This document shows, piece by piece, positions 18,241 to 26,976 of a DNA stretch of 64,000 nucleotides. This DNA comes from Lachnospiraceae bacterium (GTDB lineage Bacteria; Bacillota; Clostridia; Lachnospirales; Lachnospiraceae): positions 27,353-91,352 of the forward strand of contig CABJAW010000017.1 of the NCBI GenBank assembly GCA_902363665.1, read 5' to 3'. The notes under the pieces were generated by a model. The model ran no database searches. It was given only the letters and a program-made list of their open reading frames with translations, and was not told where the DNA came from. Positions within the stretch are counted from its first letter, which is position 1, and each line of letters begins with the position of its first letter. The position numbers and the translations under genes were made by a program.

Positions 18241-19212
18241 TCAGGCAATTCCGACAAGTGCGATCACACACAGGAATGCGGTCACAACCGTAAACACCGT
18301 CACGACACGTGTCTCAGACCATCCGCACAGTTCAAAATGATGATGAATCGGCGCCATTTTAAAGAAACGCTTTCCTCCGGTCTTTTTAAAATAAGTCACC
18401 TGGATCATAACAGAAAGAATCTCCACCCAGTAAATAAGGCCGACAATCAGGATAAACATCGGCATCTTCATCGCATAGGCTGCTCCGGCCACAAATCCAC
18501 CGAGTGCCAGAGATCCGGTATCTCCCATAAACACTTTTGCCGGATATACATTGAACAGCAGAAATCCGAGCAGTGCACCAGTCACAGCTGCCGTCAGCGG
18601 TTCGATTCCGCTCTTTAACGTGATCGACGCCACCGTGAAGAATACGGCAACCATCGTCGTGACGCCAGTCGCCAGTCCGTCCAGTCCGTCCGTAAAATTC
18701 ACACCATTTACTGTACCAATGATCGCCGGAAACGCAATGACTGCGGATGCGATCTTGATCGTCTGTCCGCTTAGTACCTTTCCTCCGGAAAACGGAATCA
18801 GGATCTCAAGACTCGTCGGATCCATGATCCACAGGTACGCGACAAACACAGCCGTCACAATGATCTGCCCAAGCATCTTCTGCTTCGGGTAAAGTCCGTC
18901 TGAGCGCCGCAGCACTACCTTCAGATAGTCATCCAGAAATCCGATGATGCCAAATCCAAGAATCAGAAACAGCACCGGAACAATCTTCGGATAGCTTCCA
19001 ATGAAAAACAGCGACGTCACCGTCAGGCTGATCAGAATGATCAATCCGCCCATCGTCGGCGTCCCTGCTTTTTTCAGATGCGATTTTACGCCCTCTTCAC
19101 GTTCTGTCTGTCCTACCTTCAGCCGCTGCAGAAACGGGATTACAAACGGACTGAGCGCTACGCTGATCGCAAACGCCAGAAACAGCGGGATCAACACGTT
19201 CTTATCAATCAT
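18241..19212 (-). CDS. mraY: Phospho-N-acetylmuramoyl-pentapeptide-transferase MraY
   Basis: MraY moves phospho-MurNAc-pentapeptide to undecaprenyl phosphate, making lipid I at the inner membrane face. The 323-aa polytopic protein carries the catalytic motifs KKAGTPTMGGL, FLDDYLKV, NFTDGLDGLATG and APIHHHFELCGW. The ATG at 19212 has AGAGGTG upstream. It sits between spoVD and murD. In B. subtilis murE lies between spoVD and mraY, but here murE is at 40769-42250. Confidence 0.97.
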   Translation of the reverse strand: MIDKNVLIPLFLAFAISVALSPFVIPFLQRLKVGQTEREEGVKSHLKKAGTPTMGGLIILISLTVTSLFFIGSYPKIVPVLFLILGFGIIGFLDDYLKVVLRRSDGLYPKQKMLGQIIVTAVFVAYLWIMDPTSLEILIPFSGGKVLSGQTIKIASAVIAFPAIIGTVNGVNFTDGLDGLATGVTTMVAVFFTVASITLKSGIEPLTAAVTGALLGFLLFNVYPAKVFMGDTGSLALGGFVAGAAYAMKMPMFILIVGLIYWVEILSVMIQVTYFKKTGGKRFFKMAPIHHHFELCGWSETRVVTVFTVVTAFLCVIALVGIA

Positions 19213-19293
19213 CTCTTACACCTCTTTATCTCTTTTCTTATTTTGTATCTCCTTAATTCTATAACGTTTTGGCAGGGATGTACAGCAAAAATA

Positions 19294-21066
19294 TCAGGAA
19301 TTTGCCAAAAAAGTCCCGATTTCGGTTTCTGCCGCCGCCTTTTCCAGCCCGAGATACGGCAGGATATTCTCAAAAATTTCCTTTACAACCGGCGCTGCAA
19401 TCGTTCCGCCGTAATACACCCCCTGCGGTTTGTTGATCACGCACAGCGCAAGCACCTGTGGATCATCCGCCGGTGCAAATCCGATAAAGGACGAGATATA
19501 CTGATTGGCACTGCGCGGCAGCGTCTCCGAGGTCGCCGTCTTCCCGCCGATTCGGTACCCTTCGATATATGCGTTTTTCCCGCCGCCTCCGTCTACGACC
19601 TGCTCCAGAAGATAACGTATTGTCTGTGAAGTTTTCTCCGACAGGATCTGTTTTCCTGTTTCATGCGTATAGACAGTCCGCAGCGTTCCGTCCCGTTCGC
19701 CCGCCTCAAGCGCCAGATGCGGCGTAATCCTCGTCCCGCCATTTATGATCGAGCTGACAGTTGCCGCCAACTGCAGCGGTGTGATCTGAAAAGACTGTCC
19801 GAATGAGATCGTCGCCAATTCCACCTGTCCGACATTTTCCTCCCGGTGCATGATCGTCGCAGCTTCTCCCGGCAGATCGACGCCCGTCTTTTCATTCAGA
19901 CCAAACTGACGGAAATATGAGAAATACCGCTCTGCACCAAGCCGCAGGCCTATCTCGATAAACACCGGATTACAGGAATTCTGCGTCGCCTGTACAAACG
20001 TCTCGGCTCCGTGCCCGCCGACTTTATGGCAACGGATTCTCCGATCCTCCACGATCTTAAAACCAGGGCACGAAAAGGTATCCTGCAGTGTGACAACCCC
20101 TGCCTCCAGCCCGGCCGCAGCTGTAATAATTTTAAATGTGGATCCTGGTTCATACGTATCATTCAGGCAGCCATTTCTCCACATCCTGTTTAAGGCATTC
20201 TGCAGCGAATCAGAGTCACCGTCCGTTGTCTTTTCCTGCAGTACACCGGTCAGTTCATATGGATTGTTCAGGTCAAATTCCGGAACATTCGTCATCGCGT
20301 AGAGCTCGCCGTTTTTCGGATTCAGGATGATGACCGAAACACTCTCCGCCTGCTTCTGATCCATCACTTTGTCAGCTGCCTGCTCTGCAAATTTCTGGAT
20401 ATTGGCATCAAGGCTGATTTTCAGATCCAGCCCTTCTTCCGGTTCCAGCCGGCTCTCCCCGGTGTTCTCCAGCTCTACGCCGCGTGCATCGGTCAGGGTA
20501 AGGATCTTACCCGGCATTCCCTCCAGTACCCTGTCATATTCCACCTCAAGTCCGATGATCCCCTGATTGTCTCCTCCCGTAAAGCCAAGCACCTTGGATG
20601 CCATGCTTCCGAACGGATAATACCGTCTGTAATCCTCGTCAACCTTCACTCCCGCCAGATCATATTCCCGGATCCTGTCACCAGCCTCTTTTTCTACATT
20701 TTTCGCAATCCGCTCGATTGAGCTTACTTTTTCCACCCGTTTCCGCACCGCAGTCTCATCAAGCTTCAATTCTTTCGTCAGCACCTTGATCACCTGCTCC
20801 GGATCTCTGATCTGACTGTGAATCACCGAGATCGTACACACCGTGCGGTTGTCTGCCAGCACGACCCCGTTTCGATCCAGAATCCGTCCGCGCTGTGCCT
20901 TGATCGTGCGCTCCCGCTCATGTAGATCCTGCGCAAGCGATGCATAATATTCTGAATCTCCAATCATCAGCTTTGTCAGGCGGACTCCGAGAAGCGCCAG
21001 AACCAGTATCATTCCAAAAAAAGTAATTACGATCTTTCTGCGATGATAAGATTTTGCCCGCTCCAT
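19294..21066 (-). CDS. spoVD: Class B penicillin-binding protein, SpoVD/FtsI-like
   Basis: A class B transpeptidase (590 aa) with a short cytoplasmic N-terminus, one membrane helix (about residues 14-32), a dimerisation domain (RGRILDRNGVVLADNRTV) and the transpeptidase domain. Active-site motifs are YEPGSTFKIITA (SxxK), NSCN (SxN) and GGKTATSET, so the third motif is KTAT instead of KTGT. There is no PASTA domain. The ATG at 21066 has AGGGGGTG upstream; the longer frame to 21117 is less likely. Being the second of two tandem class B PBPs behind a separate terminator, it probably corresponds to SpoVD for spore cortex. That assignment is by synteny. Confidence 0.88.
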   Translation of the reverse strand: MERAKSYHRRKIVITFFGMILVLALLGVRLTKLMIGDSEYYASLAQDLHERERTIKAQRGRILDRNGVVLADNRTVCTISVIHSQIRDPEQVIKVLTKELKLDETAVRKRVEKVSSIERIAKNVEKEAGDRIREYDLAGVKVDEDYRRYYPFGSMASKVLGFTGGDNQGIIGLEVEYDRVLEGMPGKILTLTDARGVELENTGESRLEPEEGLDLKISLDANIQKFAEQAADKVMDQKQAESVSVIILNPKNGELYAMTNVPEFDLNNPYELTGVLQEKTTDGDSDSLQNALNRMWRNGCLNDTYEPGSTFKIITAAAGLEAGVVTLQDTFSCPGFKIVEDRRIRCHKVGGHGAETFVQATQNSCNPVFIEIGLRLGAERYFSYFRQFGLNEKTGVDLPGEAATIMHREENVGQVELATISFGQSFQITPLQLAATVSSIINGGTRITPHLALEAGERDGTLRTVYTHETGKQILSEKTSQTIRYLLEQVVDGGGGKNAYIEGYRIGGKTATSETLPRSANQYISSFIGFAPADDPQVLALCVINKPQGVYYGGTIAAPVVKEIFENILPYLGLEKAAAETEIGTFLANS

Positions 21067-21294
21067 TTTTTCACCCCCTCTGATTATTTCCAGTTTTTCT
21101 TCTGCCGAACCGTGCAAACAAAAAAGATGTAATATCTGCTCTAATCCTGCCGCCTCCCGCAGTACCTTCCCCCATACTTTAATTTTCGCTATAGTATATG
21201 TCCATCCCCTTCTCTTTAAGCATTTTTATTTCCGGATAAAAACACGTCTGCCAAGTTCTCTAACTAATCATTTGACTTCCCGTGTGTTTCACCT

Positions 21295-21334
21295 AAATAA
21301 AAAACATCATGGATCTCCATGATGTTTTTTATTT
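21295..21334. terminator. Terminator between the two class B PBP genes
   Basis: A perfect 13-bp palindrome stem (21301-21313 with 21316-21328), AAAACATCATGGA and its complement, with A/T runs on both sides. It ends the mraZ-rsmH-ftsL-pbpB unit and separates it from spoVD and the downstream genes, which therefore need their own promoter in 21067-21294. A TACTAT-type -10 near 21195-21205 is possible but not convincing. Confidence 0.9.
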
Positions 21335-21407
21335 TGCCGTTTTTCATCTGATAAAATAAATTTGAGCACAGCCTGCGGCGGACTGTCTTTTCTTTTTGCA
21401 GCAATTT

Positions 21408-23696
21408 TTATTGCGCAGTTCCGGCAGAACTGTCATCTCCAAGCGCGGTGCCATCCCATACAGTAGAGCTGTCAGAGGCATCGTCCGTTGCAGCAGGCGG
21501 TGTCGCCATGTCCGGATTGTCCGCTTTCGTCTCATTATCGACAATCGCAGCAGCCCCGGTGATCGTAAAGACATCGTTGCCAACCGCATCGATCACGTGA
21601 TTTTCCTCATTGATGTAAACACCATCGATCACATTGCCGTCTCCGTCGACGATCTTACCATCCTGAATCCGCGCATCGGTATGATAATTGCCGTTTGAAT
21701 CAATCGCGTCAAAGGTCTGCACTGCATTTTCCCCGAGATCATCCCGCGTCAGTCCAAGGGATGCCAGAAGTTCATCTGAAACTTCCTCAGTCGGATAGAT
21801 TTTCATATATGGAAGCACCTCCGTTGCAATTTTACGGAATACTTCCTGTGCATACGTACTGTGTGCCTGGTCAGATACGTTCGGTTCATCGATGACAACG
21901 TAAATGACAACCTGCGGATCATCGATCGGCACTGCTCCGATAAAGGAAACCAGATACTTTCCAGCCGCACGTGTACCGGTCGTGTAGTCGATCTTCTCGG
22001 CTGTACCGGTCTTTCCTCCGATCCGATAACCCGGCACCTGTGCCTTTGTACCGGTACCTTCCTCTACAGTCAGTTCCAGGTAACTGCGGATCAGCTCGGA
22101 AACATTCGAAGAGACCGTCTGCTTTAACAGAAGCCCGGAATTGTTCTGGATCACTTTTCCATTCTCATCAAGTACGCGCTCCATCACATGCGGCTGATAA
22201 TAATTGCCTCCGTTAATGACAGAACAGAAAGCTGCAATCTCCTGGATCATCGTACAGGTAAAACCCTGTCCGAATGTACAGGTCGCAAGCTCTACTTCAT
22301 TCATCCGCTCCTGTGTATAGACCGAACCGCCTGCCTCGTTCGGTAGATCAATTCCGGTCAGATGCCCGAAGTTGAACAATGACTGGTACTCAATGTATTT
22401 CGAGACTCCCATTGCCGCACCGATCTGCATCAGTCCGTCATTGCAGGAGTTCTTCAGTACATCTCCAAGTGACTCTTCCCCGTGTGCTCCCGGCCATACA
22501 TCGCAGCGGATGTAAGTATCTGTGACCTGTTCTCCACCGTCGCAGTAAAAGCTGCTGTTCTCTGTGATTGCACCACTTTCCAGCGCTGCGGCGATCGTCA
22601 TCGGTTTGAACGTAGAACCCGGTTCGATACCATCTGTCACGCAGTAGTTTTTCCACAGGGTGTTCAGTGCATCCACATATTCCTCATCGCTCATATCTTT
22701 CTGTTCTGACTTCGTATACCAGTCATCCAGATTCTGTGGCGTATTCAGATCATAGCTGTGGTTTGTCGCCATCGCAAGAATTGAGCCGCTGTCCGGATCC
22801 ATCGCAATAACACCGATATCCTTCGCACCGTGTTTGGCTGTACCGTTGTCCTCATCGGTCCCGTATTCGTCATCAAATTCCTGAATATACTTTTCTACAA
22901 TCTGCTGAATATTCAGATCCAGCGTCGTCTTGATCGTATAGCCATTCTGCGGCACGATCGTCTTTTTCTGATACTCCTGATTTTCATTGAGGTATCCGAA
23001 GACTCTTCCGTTTGTCCCTTTCAGCAGACTGTCGTAATAGGACTCAATTCCGCTGATGCCGTCCCCGATATCATTGGAAAACCCAACTACCGTACTTGCC
23101 ACACTGCCAAGTGGATACTGCCGCTGATACTTCTCCTCAAAATAAATGCCTTGCACATTCTGAAGCTCTTTTCGCTCTGCCTGTGTAAGGTCACGGTCTT
23201 CATCCAGTGATACGTATGCATCATACGCATCTTTCTGTTCCTGTGTGATATTTTCTTTCAGTACCTGATACTGGCTGTCCTTTGTCTTTTCCCCTGTGAT
23301 CCTGTCCCGGATCTCATCACGGTCCAGATCAAATACTTCATTTAAGGCTTTGACCGTAGGCTCCAGGAAATTTTTTGCATCCTGATTAATCGCACTGCAG
23401 TCCAATACCAGATTATATTTTTTCTCGCTGTACGCGATCACCCGGCCATTCGTATCCTGAATCTCGCCTCTGCGGCTTACCAGAGTCCTGCTGTCATAAT
23501 TCTCCTGTGACAGCACCTGCTTTGCGTATTTTTTTCCGCTTTTTACGTTGATATACGCGATCCGCAACAGCAAAATAATGAGCAGAAAAAGAATCAATGC
23601 AAAAATAAGCAACAGCTTTTTCTGCATGGCCATCGTAAATTTCCGCGGTTTTTTTGTGCGTTTTTTATTTGTTCTGTTTGTCGCTGAGTTTGCCAA
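21408..23696 (-). CDS. pbpB: Division class B penicillin-binding protein (PBP2B/FtsI)
   Basis: A 762-aa divisome transpeptidase. It has a basic N-terminus (KKRTKKPRKFTMAMQKK), a membrane helix at about residues 28-48, then a dimerisation domain (SRRGEIQDTNGRVIAYSE) with an insertion. The transpeptidase motifs are EPGSTFKPMT (SxxK), NSCND (SxN) and GGKTGTAEK. After the enzyme domain (ending about residue 625) there is a C-terminal extension of about 135 residues. It includes a motif shared with DivIB (IDSNGNYHTDARIQDGKIVD) and a disordered Asp/Ala/Ser tail. The start is a TTG at 23696 with AGGTGATTAG upstream. ftsL ends 8 bp before. Confidence 0.94.
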   Translation of the reverse strand: MANSATNRTNKKRTKKPRKFTMAMQKKLLLIFALILFLLIILLLRIAYINVKSGKKYAKQVLSQENYDSRTLVSRRGEIQDTNGRVIAYSEKKYNLVLDCSAINQDAKNFLEPTVKALNEVFDLDRDEIRDRITGEKTKDSQYQVLKENITQEQKDAYDAYVSLDEDRDLTQAERKELQNVQGIYFEEKYQRQYPLGSVASTVVGFSNDIGDGISGIESYYDSLLKGTNGRVFGYLNENQEYQKKTIVPQNGYTIKTTLDLNIQQIVEKYIQEFDDEYGTDEDNGTAKHGAKDIGVIAMDPDSGSILAMATNHSYDLNTPQNLDDWYTKSEQKDMSDEEYVDALNTLWKNYCVTDGIEPGSTFKPMTIAAALESGAITENSSFYCDGGEQVTDTYIRCDVWPGAHGEESLGDVLKNSCNDGLMQIGAAMGVSKYIEYQSLFNFGHLTGIDLPNEAGGSVYTQERMNEVELATCTFGQGFTCTMIQEIAAFCSVINGGNYYQPHVMERVLDENGKVIQNNSGLLLKQTVSSNVSELIRSYLELTVEEGTGTKAQVPGYRIGGKTGTAEKIDYTTGTRAAGKYLVSFIGAVPIDDPQVVIYVVIDEPNVSDQAHSTYAQEVFRKIATEVLPYMKIYPTEEVSDELLASLGLTRDDLGENAVQTFDAIDSNGNYHTDARIQDGKIVDGDGNVIDGVYINEENHVIDAVGNDVFTITGAAAIVDNETKADNPDMATPPAATDDASDSSTVWDGTALGDDSSAGTAQ

Positions 23697-23704
23697 CTAA
23701 TCAC

Positions 23705-24211
23705 CTACTCTTCGGGCACGTCCGAATACTGTCTGACATAGTCGTTGTCCTGCAGTTCATATTCTACGATCTGACTTCCGGCTGCATAAGTCATTCCATA
23801 TTCGTTCATCGCAATGTCCTTGATATGCTCCATATCAACACCTGCCATGATCTGATTATAATTGGAATCATTTTCAAGCTTTGCCTGATCCAGCTGTGTT
23901 TCAAGGGCAGTCACCTGTTTCTGAAGTCTTGTCCCCTTCGCCTGCAGCTGCAGATAATTCACACAGGTAAGCACAGTCACTACTGCTGCTGCCGTCAGAA
24001 ACAGCACATAGCCCACACTCATCTGCAGCGCCCGTTCTCTGTTCTGCTTCGTCTCTGCACTGACCTGCGGAGCAGGACGCTTCTGTACTTTCTCCGGAAC
24101 AGGATCCAGTCTGCGCACTGCCGTTCCGTCTACGTACGCATGCACCCTTCCGTACTCTTCCTTTTTGTACTGGCCGTGCACTGCACTGCCTTTTTTTGTC
24201 GTTCCTGCCAT
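23705..24211 (-). CDS. ftsL: Cell division protein FtsL
   Basis: A small bitopic divisome protein (168 aa). It has a hydrophilic N-terminal arm of about 65 residues, one membrane helix (about residues 66-86, VGYVLFLTAAAVVTVLTCV), then a coiled coil (LQKQVTALETQLDQAKLEND) and a short conserved DMEHIKDIAMNEYGM segment. FtsL works with DivIC and DivIB to activate FtsW-PBP2B. The position between rsmH and pbpB confirms the call, because sequence conservation in this family is low. There is no DivIC in the window. Confidence 0.88.
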   Translation of the reverse strand: MAGTTKKGSAVHGQYKKEEYGRVHAYVDGTAVRRLDPVPEKVQKRPAPQVSAETKQNRERALQMSVGYVLFLTAAAVVTVLTCVNYLQLQAKGTRLQKQVTALETQLDQAKLENDSNYNQIMAGVDMEHIKDIAMNEYGMTYAAGSQIVEYELQDNDYVRQYSDVPEE

Positions 24212-24229
24212 TTTCTGCTCTCCCGCTTC

Positions 24230-25171
24230 CTATTGTATTTCACGTTCGAATACACGAAGTTTCGAACTCTTTGCCCTGCTGTTCTCTTCCAGTTCTTCCT
24301 GTGAAGGTATCACAGGCTTGCGTGTAATTACTTTTCCTTTTGATTTCTTTCCGCATACGCATACAGGAAATTCTTTGGGGCAGGTACATGGGTTTTCGCA
24401 TTCCCGGAATTTGTTCTTTACAATGCGGTCCTCCAGTGAATGGAATGTGATCACGCAGATCCGCCCTCCATCATTCAAAAGATCGATCATATCCCCCAGA
24501 GAATTCTCCAACACGTCCAGTTCCCTGTTTACCTCTATTCGAATTGCCTGAAACGTCCTTTTGGCCGGGTGTCCTCCAACTGCCCGCACTTTTGCAGGTA
24601 TTGCCGCTTTTATAACATGAATTAACTCCCCAGTCGTTTCCAATGCTTTCTGATTTCTCGCACTTACAATATGCTTTGCGATATTTTTTGCAAATTTTTC
24701 TTCTCCGTAATCACGGATGATATGATACAGCTCCATTTCACTGTATTCATTTACAACTTCTTTCGCTGACAGTGTCTGCCGCTGATCCATTCGCATGTCC
24801 AGCGGAGCATCTTCTCTGTAAGTAAAGCCGCGGCTTGCCTCGTCAAGCTGATAGGAGGAGACCCCCAGATCCAAAATGACTCCATCAACAGATGTGATTC
24901 CAAGTCTGCCAAGTTCTCTTTTCATATTGCAGTAATTACTGCGTACGATCGTCACCCGGTCCTTGAATCGCTCCAAGCGCCCCGTAGCTGCCTCGATTGC
25001 TGCTTCATCCTGATCAATTCCGATCAATCTTCCTTTATCTGAAAGGTGAGTGCAAATCTCATAGGAATGACCGCCTCCACCGAGTGTCCCATCTACATAA
25101 ATTCCATCTGGTTTTATCTGCAAAGCGTCAATGCTTTCCTCCAAAAGTACAGATTTGTGTCTGAATTCCAT
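24230..25171 (-). CDS. rsmH: 16S rRNA (cytosine(1402)-N(4))-methyltransferase RsmH
   Basis: RsmH (MraW) methylates N4 of C1402 in the ribosomal P site using SAM. The 313-aa product starts [17 protein letters not shown] and has the SAM motif [15 protein letters not shown], the [16 protein letters not shown] motif, the [15 protein letters not shown] motif and [12 protein letters not shown] near the C-terminus. The C-terminal part contains [17 protein letters not shown], a cysteine cluster common in clostridial RsmH. It sits between mraZ and ftsL, its usual place. Confidence 0.98.
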   Translation of the reverse strand: MEFRHKSVLLEESIDALQIKPDGIYVDGTLGGGGHSYEICTHLSDKGRLIGIDQDEAAIEAATGRLERFKDRVTIVRSNYCNMKRELGRLGITSVDGVILDLGVSSYQLDEASRGFTYREDAPLDMRMDQRQTLSAKEVVNEYSEMELYHIIRDYGEEKFAKNIAKHIVSARNQKALETTGELIHVIKAAIPAKVRAVGGHPAKRTFQAIRIEVNRELDVLENSLGDMIDLLNDGGRICVITFHSLEDRIVKNKFRECENPCTCPKEFPVCVCGKKSKGKVITRKPVIPSQEELEENSRAKSSKLRVFEREIQ

Positions 25172-25186
25172 ACAAGCCTCCCCAGG

Positions 25187-25618
25187 TTATATGCCTAAAC
25201 CTAAATCCGTCATTTGTTCGGCGATATCATCCATATCATCATAAGCATTGTTGTCCGTCCAATTTGCTTTTGACCAGATCTCGACCCGATTCAGGTTTCC
25301 TGAAAGCACCACATCTTTTTCAAGCTGTGCAAACTCCCTCAGTGTCTGCGGCAGAAGAATTCTCCCCTGCTTATCCAACTCGCATTCCGTGGCACCCGCT
25401 ACAAAGAAACGCGTGAATTTTCTGGCGCTCTTCTGAGTAAGCGGCAGAGTACGCAGCTTCTGTTCAAAGAGTTCCCATTCGTTCATAGGAAACACAAACA
25501 GGCATCCATCCAATCCCTTGGTCACAACAAACTCATTTCCGAGCTGTTCGCGAAACTTTGCGGGGATAATCAGTCTGCCTTTGGTGTCGATCGTATGATT
25601 GTACTCTCCCATAAACAT
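25187..25618 (-). CDS. mraZ: Transcriptional regulator MraZ
   Basis: MraZ is a ring-forming AbrB-like DNA-binding protein that controls its own dcw operon. The 143-aa product begins [20 protein letters not shown] and repeats the fold ([19 protein letters not shown]), giving the two DXXXR motifs. The start at 25618 matches the family. A second ATG one codon upstream (25621) is closer to the AGAAGG ribosome binding site and equally possible. The longer frame to 25735 would begin inside the operator and is rejected. Four GTGG repeats with 10-bp period lie upstream. Confidence 0.96.
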   Translation of the reverse strand: MFMGEYNHTIDTKGRLIIPAKFREQLGNEFVVTKGLDGCLFVFPMNEWELFEQKLRTLPLTQKSARKFTRFFVAGATECELDKQGRILLPQTLREFAQLEKDVVLSGNLNRVEIWSKANWTDNNAYDDMDDIAEQMTDLGLGI

Positions 25619-25701
25619 CATGATGCACCTTCTTCTGGCTGCTATCTGGTGTCCCTCTCGCTGTATGGCCTTTTGAAAAGAAGCTTCCCTCCATGTTCTT
25701 T

Positions 25702-25735
25702 CCACCAGACCCCACAACTCACCACTTTCTACCAC
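25702..25735 (-). promoter_or_regulatory. MraZ operator: four GTGG repeats at 10-bp period
   Basis: On the minus strand GTGG begins at 25735, 25725, 25715 and 25705, exactly one helical turn apart. E. coli MraZ is known to bind TGGGN-type repeats with 5-bp spacers, also a 10-bp period. The array lies right at the predicted transcription start, consistent with autorepression. Confidence 0.85.
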
Positions 25736-25745
25736 TTGCTTATTA

Positions 25746-25774
25746 ATAATAGCTTAATTTATAGAAAAAAACAA
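25746..25774 (-). promoter_or_regulatory. mraZ (dcw) promoter
   Basis: Minus strand: -35 TTGTTT (25769-25774), a 17-bp spacer, -10 TATTAT (25746-25751), immediately upstream of the GTGG repeats. Confidence 0.8.
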
Positions 25775-25828
25775 GTCCTATTTCAGAATAGTATTCAATT
25801 TTTTCCGATATGTGTTAAAAAAGAAAAT

Positions 25829-25853
25829 GCAGAAAAGGTTTTTCCTCTTCTGC
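25829..25853. terminator. Terminator after the Spo0E-like gene
   Basis: GCAGAAAAGG (25829-25838) pairs with CCTCTTCTGC (25844-25853) with one mismatch and a 5-base loop. A T-rich run follows on the minus strand (ATTTTCTTTTTT), and a T-run is also present on the plus side. Confidence 0.75.
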
Positions 25854-25861
25854 ACTATTTT

Positions 25862-26008
25862 TTATGCCAATTCCATATACTGTTCGATCAGTCGATCCAG
25901 AAGCAGGCTCTGCGCATATACCTTCGCATCGCTTCCCTGCGCAACCAAGAGGTTGAGTTTTTTGCGTTCTTCTTCAATCCTGCATTTCAAAAGTTCTTTC
26001 TGGCTCAT
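25862..26008 (-). CDS. Small Spo0E-like protein (48 aa)
   Basis: A short open frame between lgt and mraZ. The product begins MSQKELLKCRIEEERKKLNL and ends in AQSLLLDRLIEQYMELA. Length, two predicted helices and the S-x-x-LD-x-LI-x-x-Y pattern fit the Spo0E-like aspartyl-phosphate phosphatase family, whose members dephosphorylate Spo0A-P or related response regulators. The classical SQELD motif is only partly kept (AQSLLLD), so activity is uncertain. AGAGGG lies about 10 bases upstream of the ATG, and a terminator follows 8 bp after the stop. It is 40 bp from lgt and may be co-transcribed with it. An alternative is an unrelated small coiled-coil protein. Confidence 0.62.
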   Translation of the reverse strand: MSQKELLKCRIEEERKKLNLLVAQGSDAKVYAQSLLLDRLIEQYMELA

Positions 26009-26048
26009 TTTCCTTTGTCCCTCTCTTCTGCTCTGTTGTGATTCACAT

Positions 26049-26945
26049 TCAGGATTTCAGATGATCCATCCTCCATTTATTTATAATAAGGAAAAACAGT
26101 GCTGTCACCGCCAGTACCCCTGAAAGCAGCTGGGAGACCGGAATCTGTGTTCCCGGCAGCAACAGTTGATCCGTCCGAAGTCCCTCGATCCAGAAACGTC
26201 CGATTCCATACAGCAGCAGATAATTTAGAAATACCATTCCGTCATACTTTCGCTTTACCCGAAATGTCAGAAACAGCAGGATCAGCAATACACCGATATT
26301 CCACATCGACTCATACAGAAAGGTGGGATGTACCTGTATATATTCTGTACCGCCAATCCTCTTTACTTTTTCCCACATTTCGGCTGTAATCTCACCGGAA
26401 CGCACATCAGATACCGGAAGCTGCATTGCAAACAGATTGTCTGTATAGCCGCCAAATGCTTCCCTGTTAAAAAAATTCCCCCACCGTCCCAGCGCCTGTC
26501 CCCAGACAAGCCCAAGGATGGCAGTGTCCGCCGTTTTTAAAAACTTTATCTTTCGTATTTTACAGAACAACGCAGTCGTAACCGCACCGCCGATCACTCC
26601 GCCGTAAATCGCCAGTCCGCCTTCCCGGATATTGATGATCTCCCCAAGATGGCTGCTGTAATAATTCCAGGAAAACGCCACATAATAAATGCGGGCACAG
26701 ACTACCGAAACGACAATCGCAATCATTCCCAGATCAAAATAATCGTCACCCCTCTGCCCTGTGCGGTCCGCGACCTTCATCACAAGCAGAAGCCCCGTCA
26801 CCATCGCCGCTGCCAGCACAATCCCGTAACACGCGATCTCCAGGCTTCCGACAGAAAAGGCTTTCGCCACATGATCCAGCACAATGCCAAGGTGCGGGAA
26901 GCGGATCGTCCCGTTTTCAGCTGTCACAACGTGAATCAGTCCCAT
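26049..26945 (-). CDS. lgt: Prolipoprotein diacylglyceryl transferase Lgt
   Basis: Lgt attaches diacylglycerol from phosphatidylglycerol to the lipobox cysteine of prelipoproteins. The 298-aa product has seven hydrophobic helices and the family signature GRWGNFFNREAFGG, followed by HPTFLYESMWN and GIGRFWIEGLRTDQL. The ATG at 26945 has GGGAG about 9 bases upstream. ychF lies 31 bp upstream and the Spo0E-like gene 40 bp downstream. Confidence 0.97.
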   Translation of the reverse strand: MGLIHVVTAENGTIRFPHLGIVLDHVAKAFSVGSLEIACYGIVLAAAMVTGLLLVMKVADRTGQRGDDYFDLGMIAIVVSVVCARIYYVAFSWNYYSSHLGEIINIREGGLAIYGGVIGGAVTTALFCKIRKIKFLKTADTAILGLVWGQALGRWGNFFNREAFGGYTDNLFAMQLPVSDVRSGEITAEMWEKVKRIGGTEYIQVHPTFLYESMWNIGVLLILLFLTFRVKRKYDGMVFLNYLLLYGIGRFWIEGLRTDQLLLPGTQIPVSQLLSGVLAVTALFFLIINKWRMDHLKS

Positions 26946-26976
26946 AGATCATTCTCCCGGCATCTTACTTATTTTT

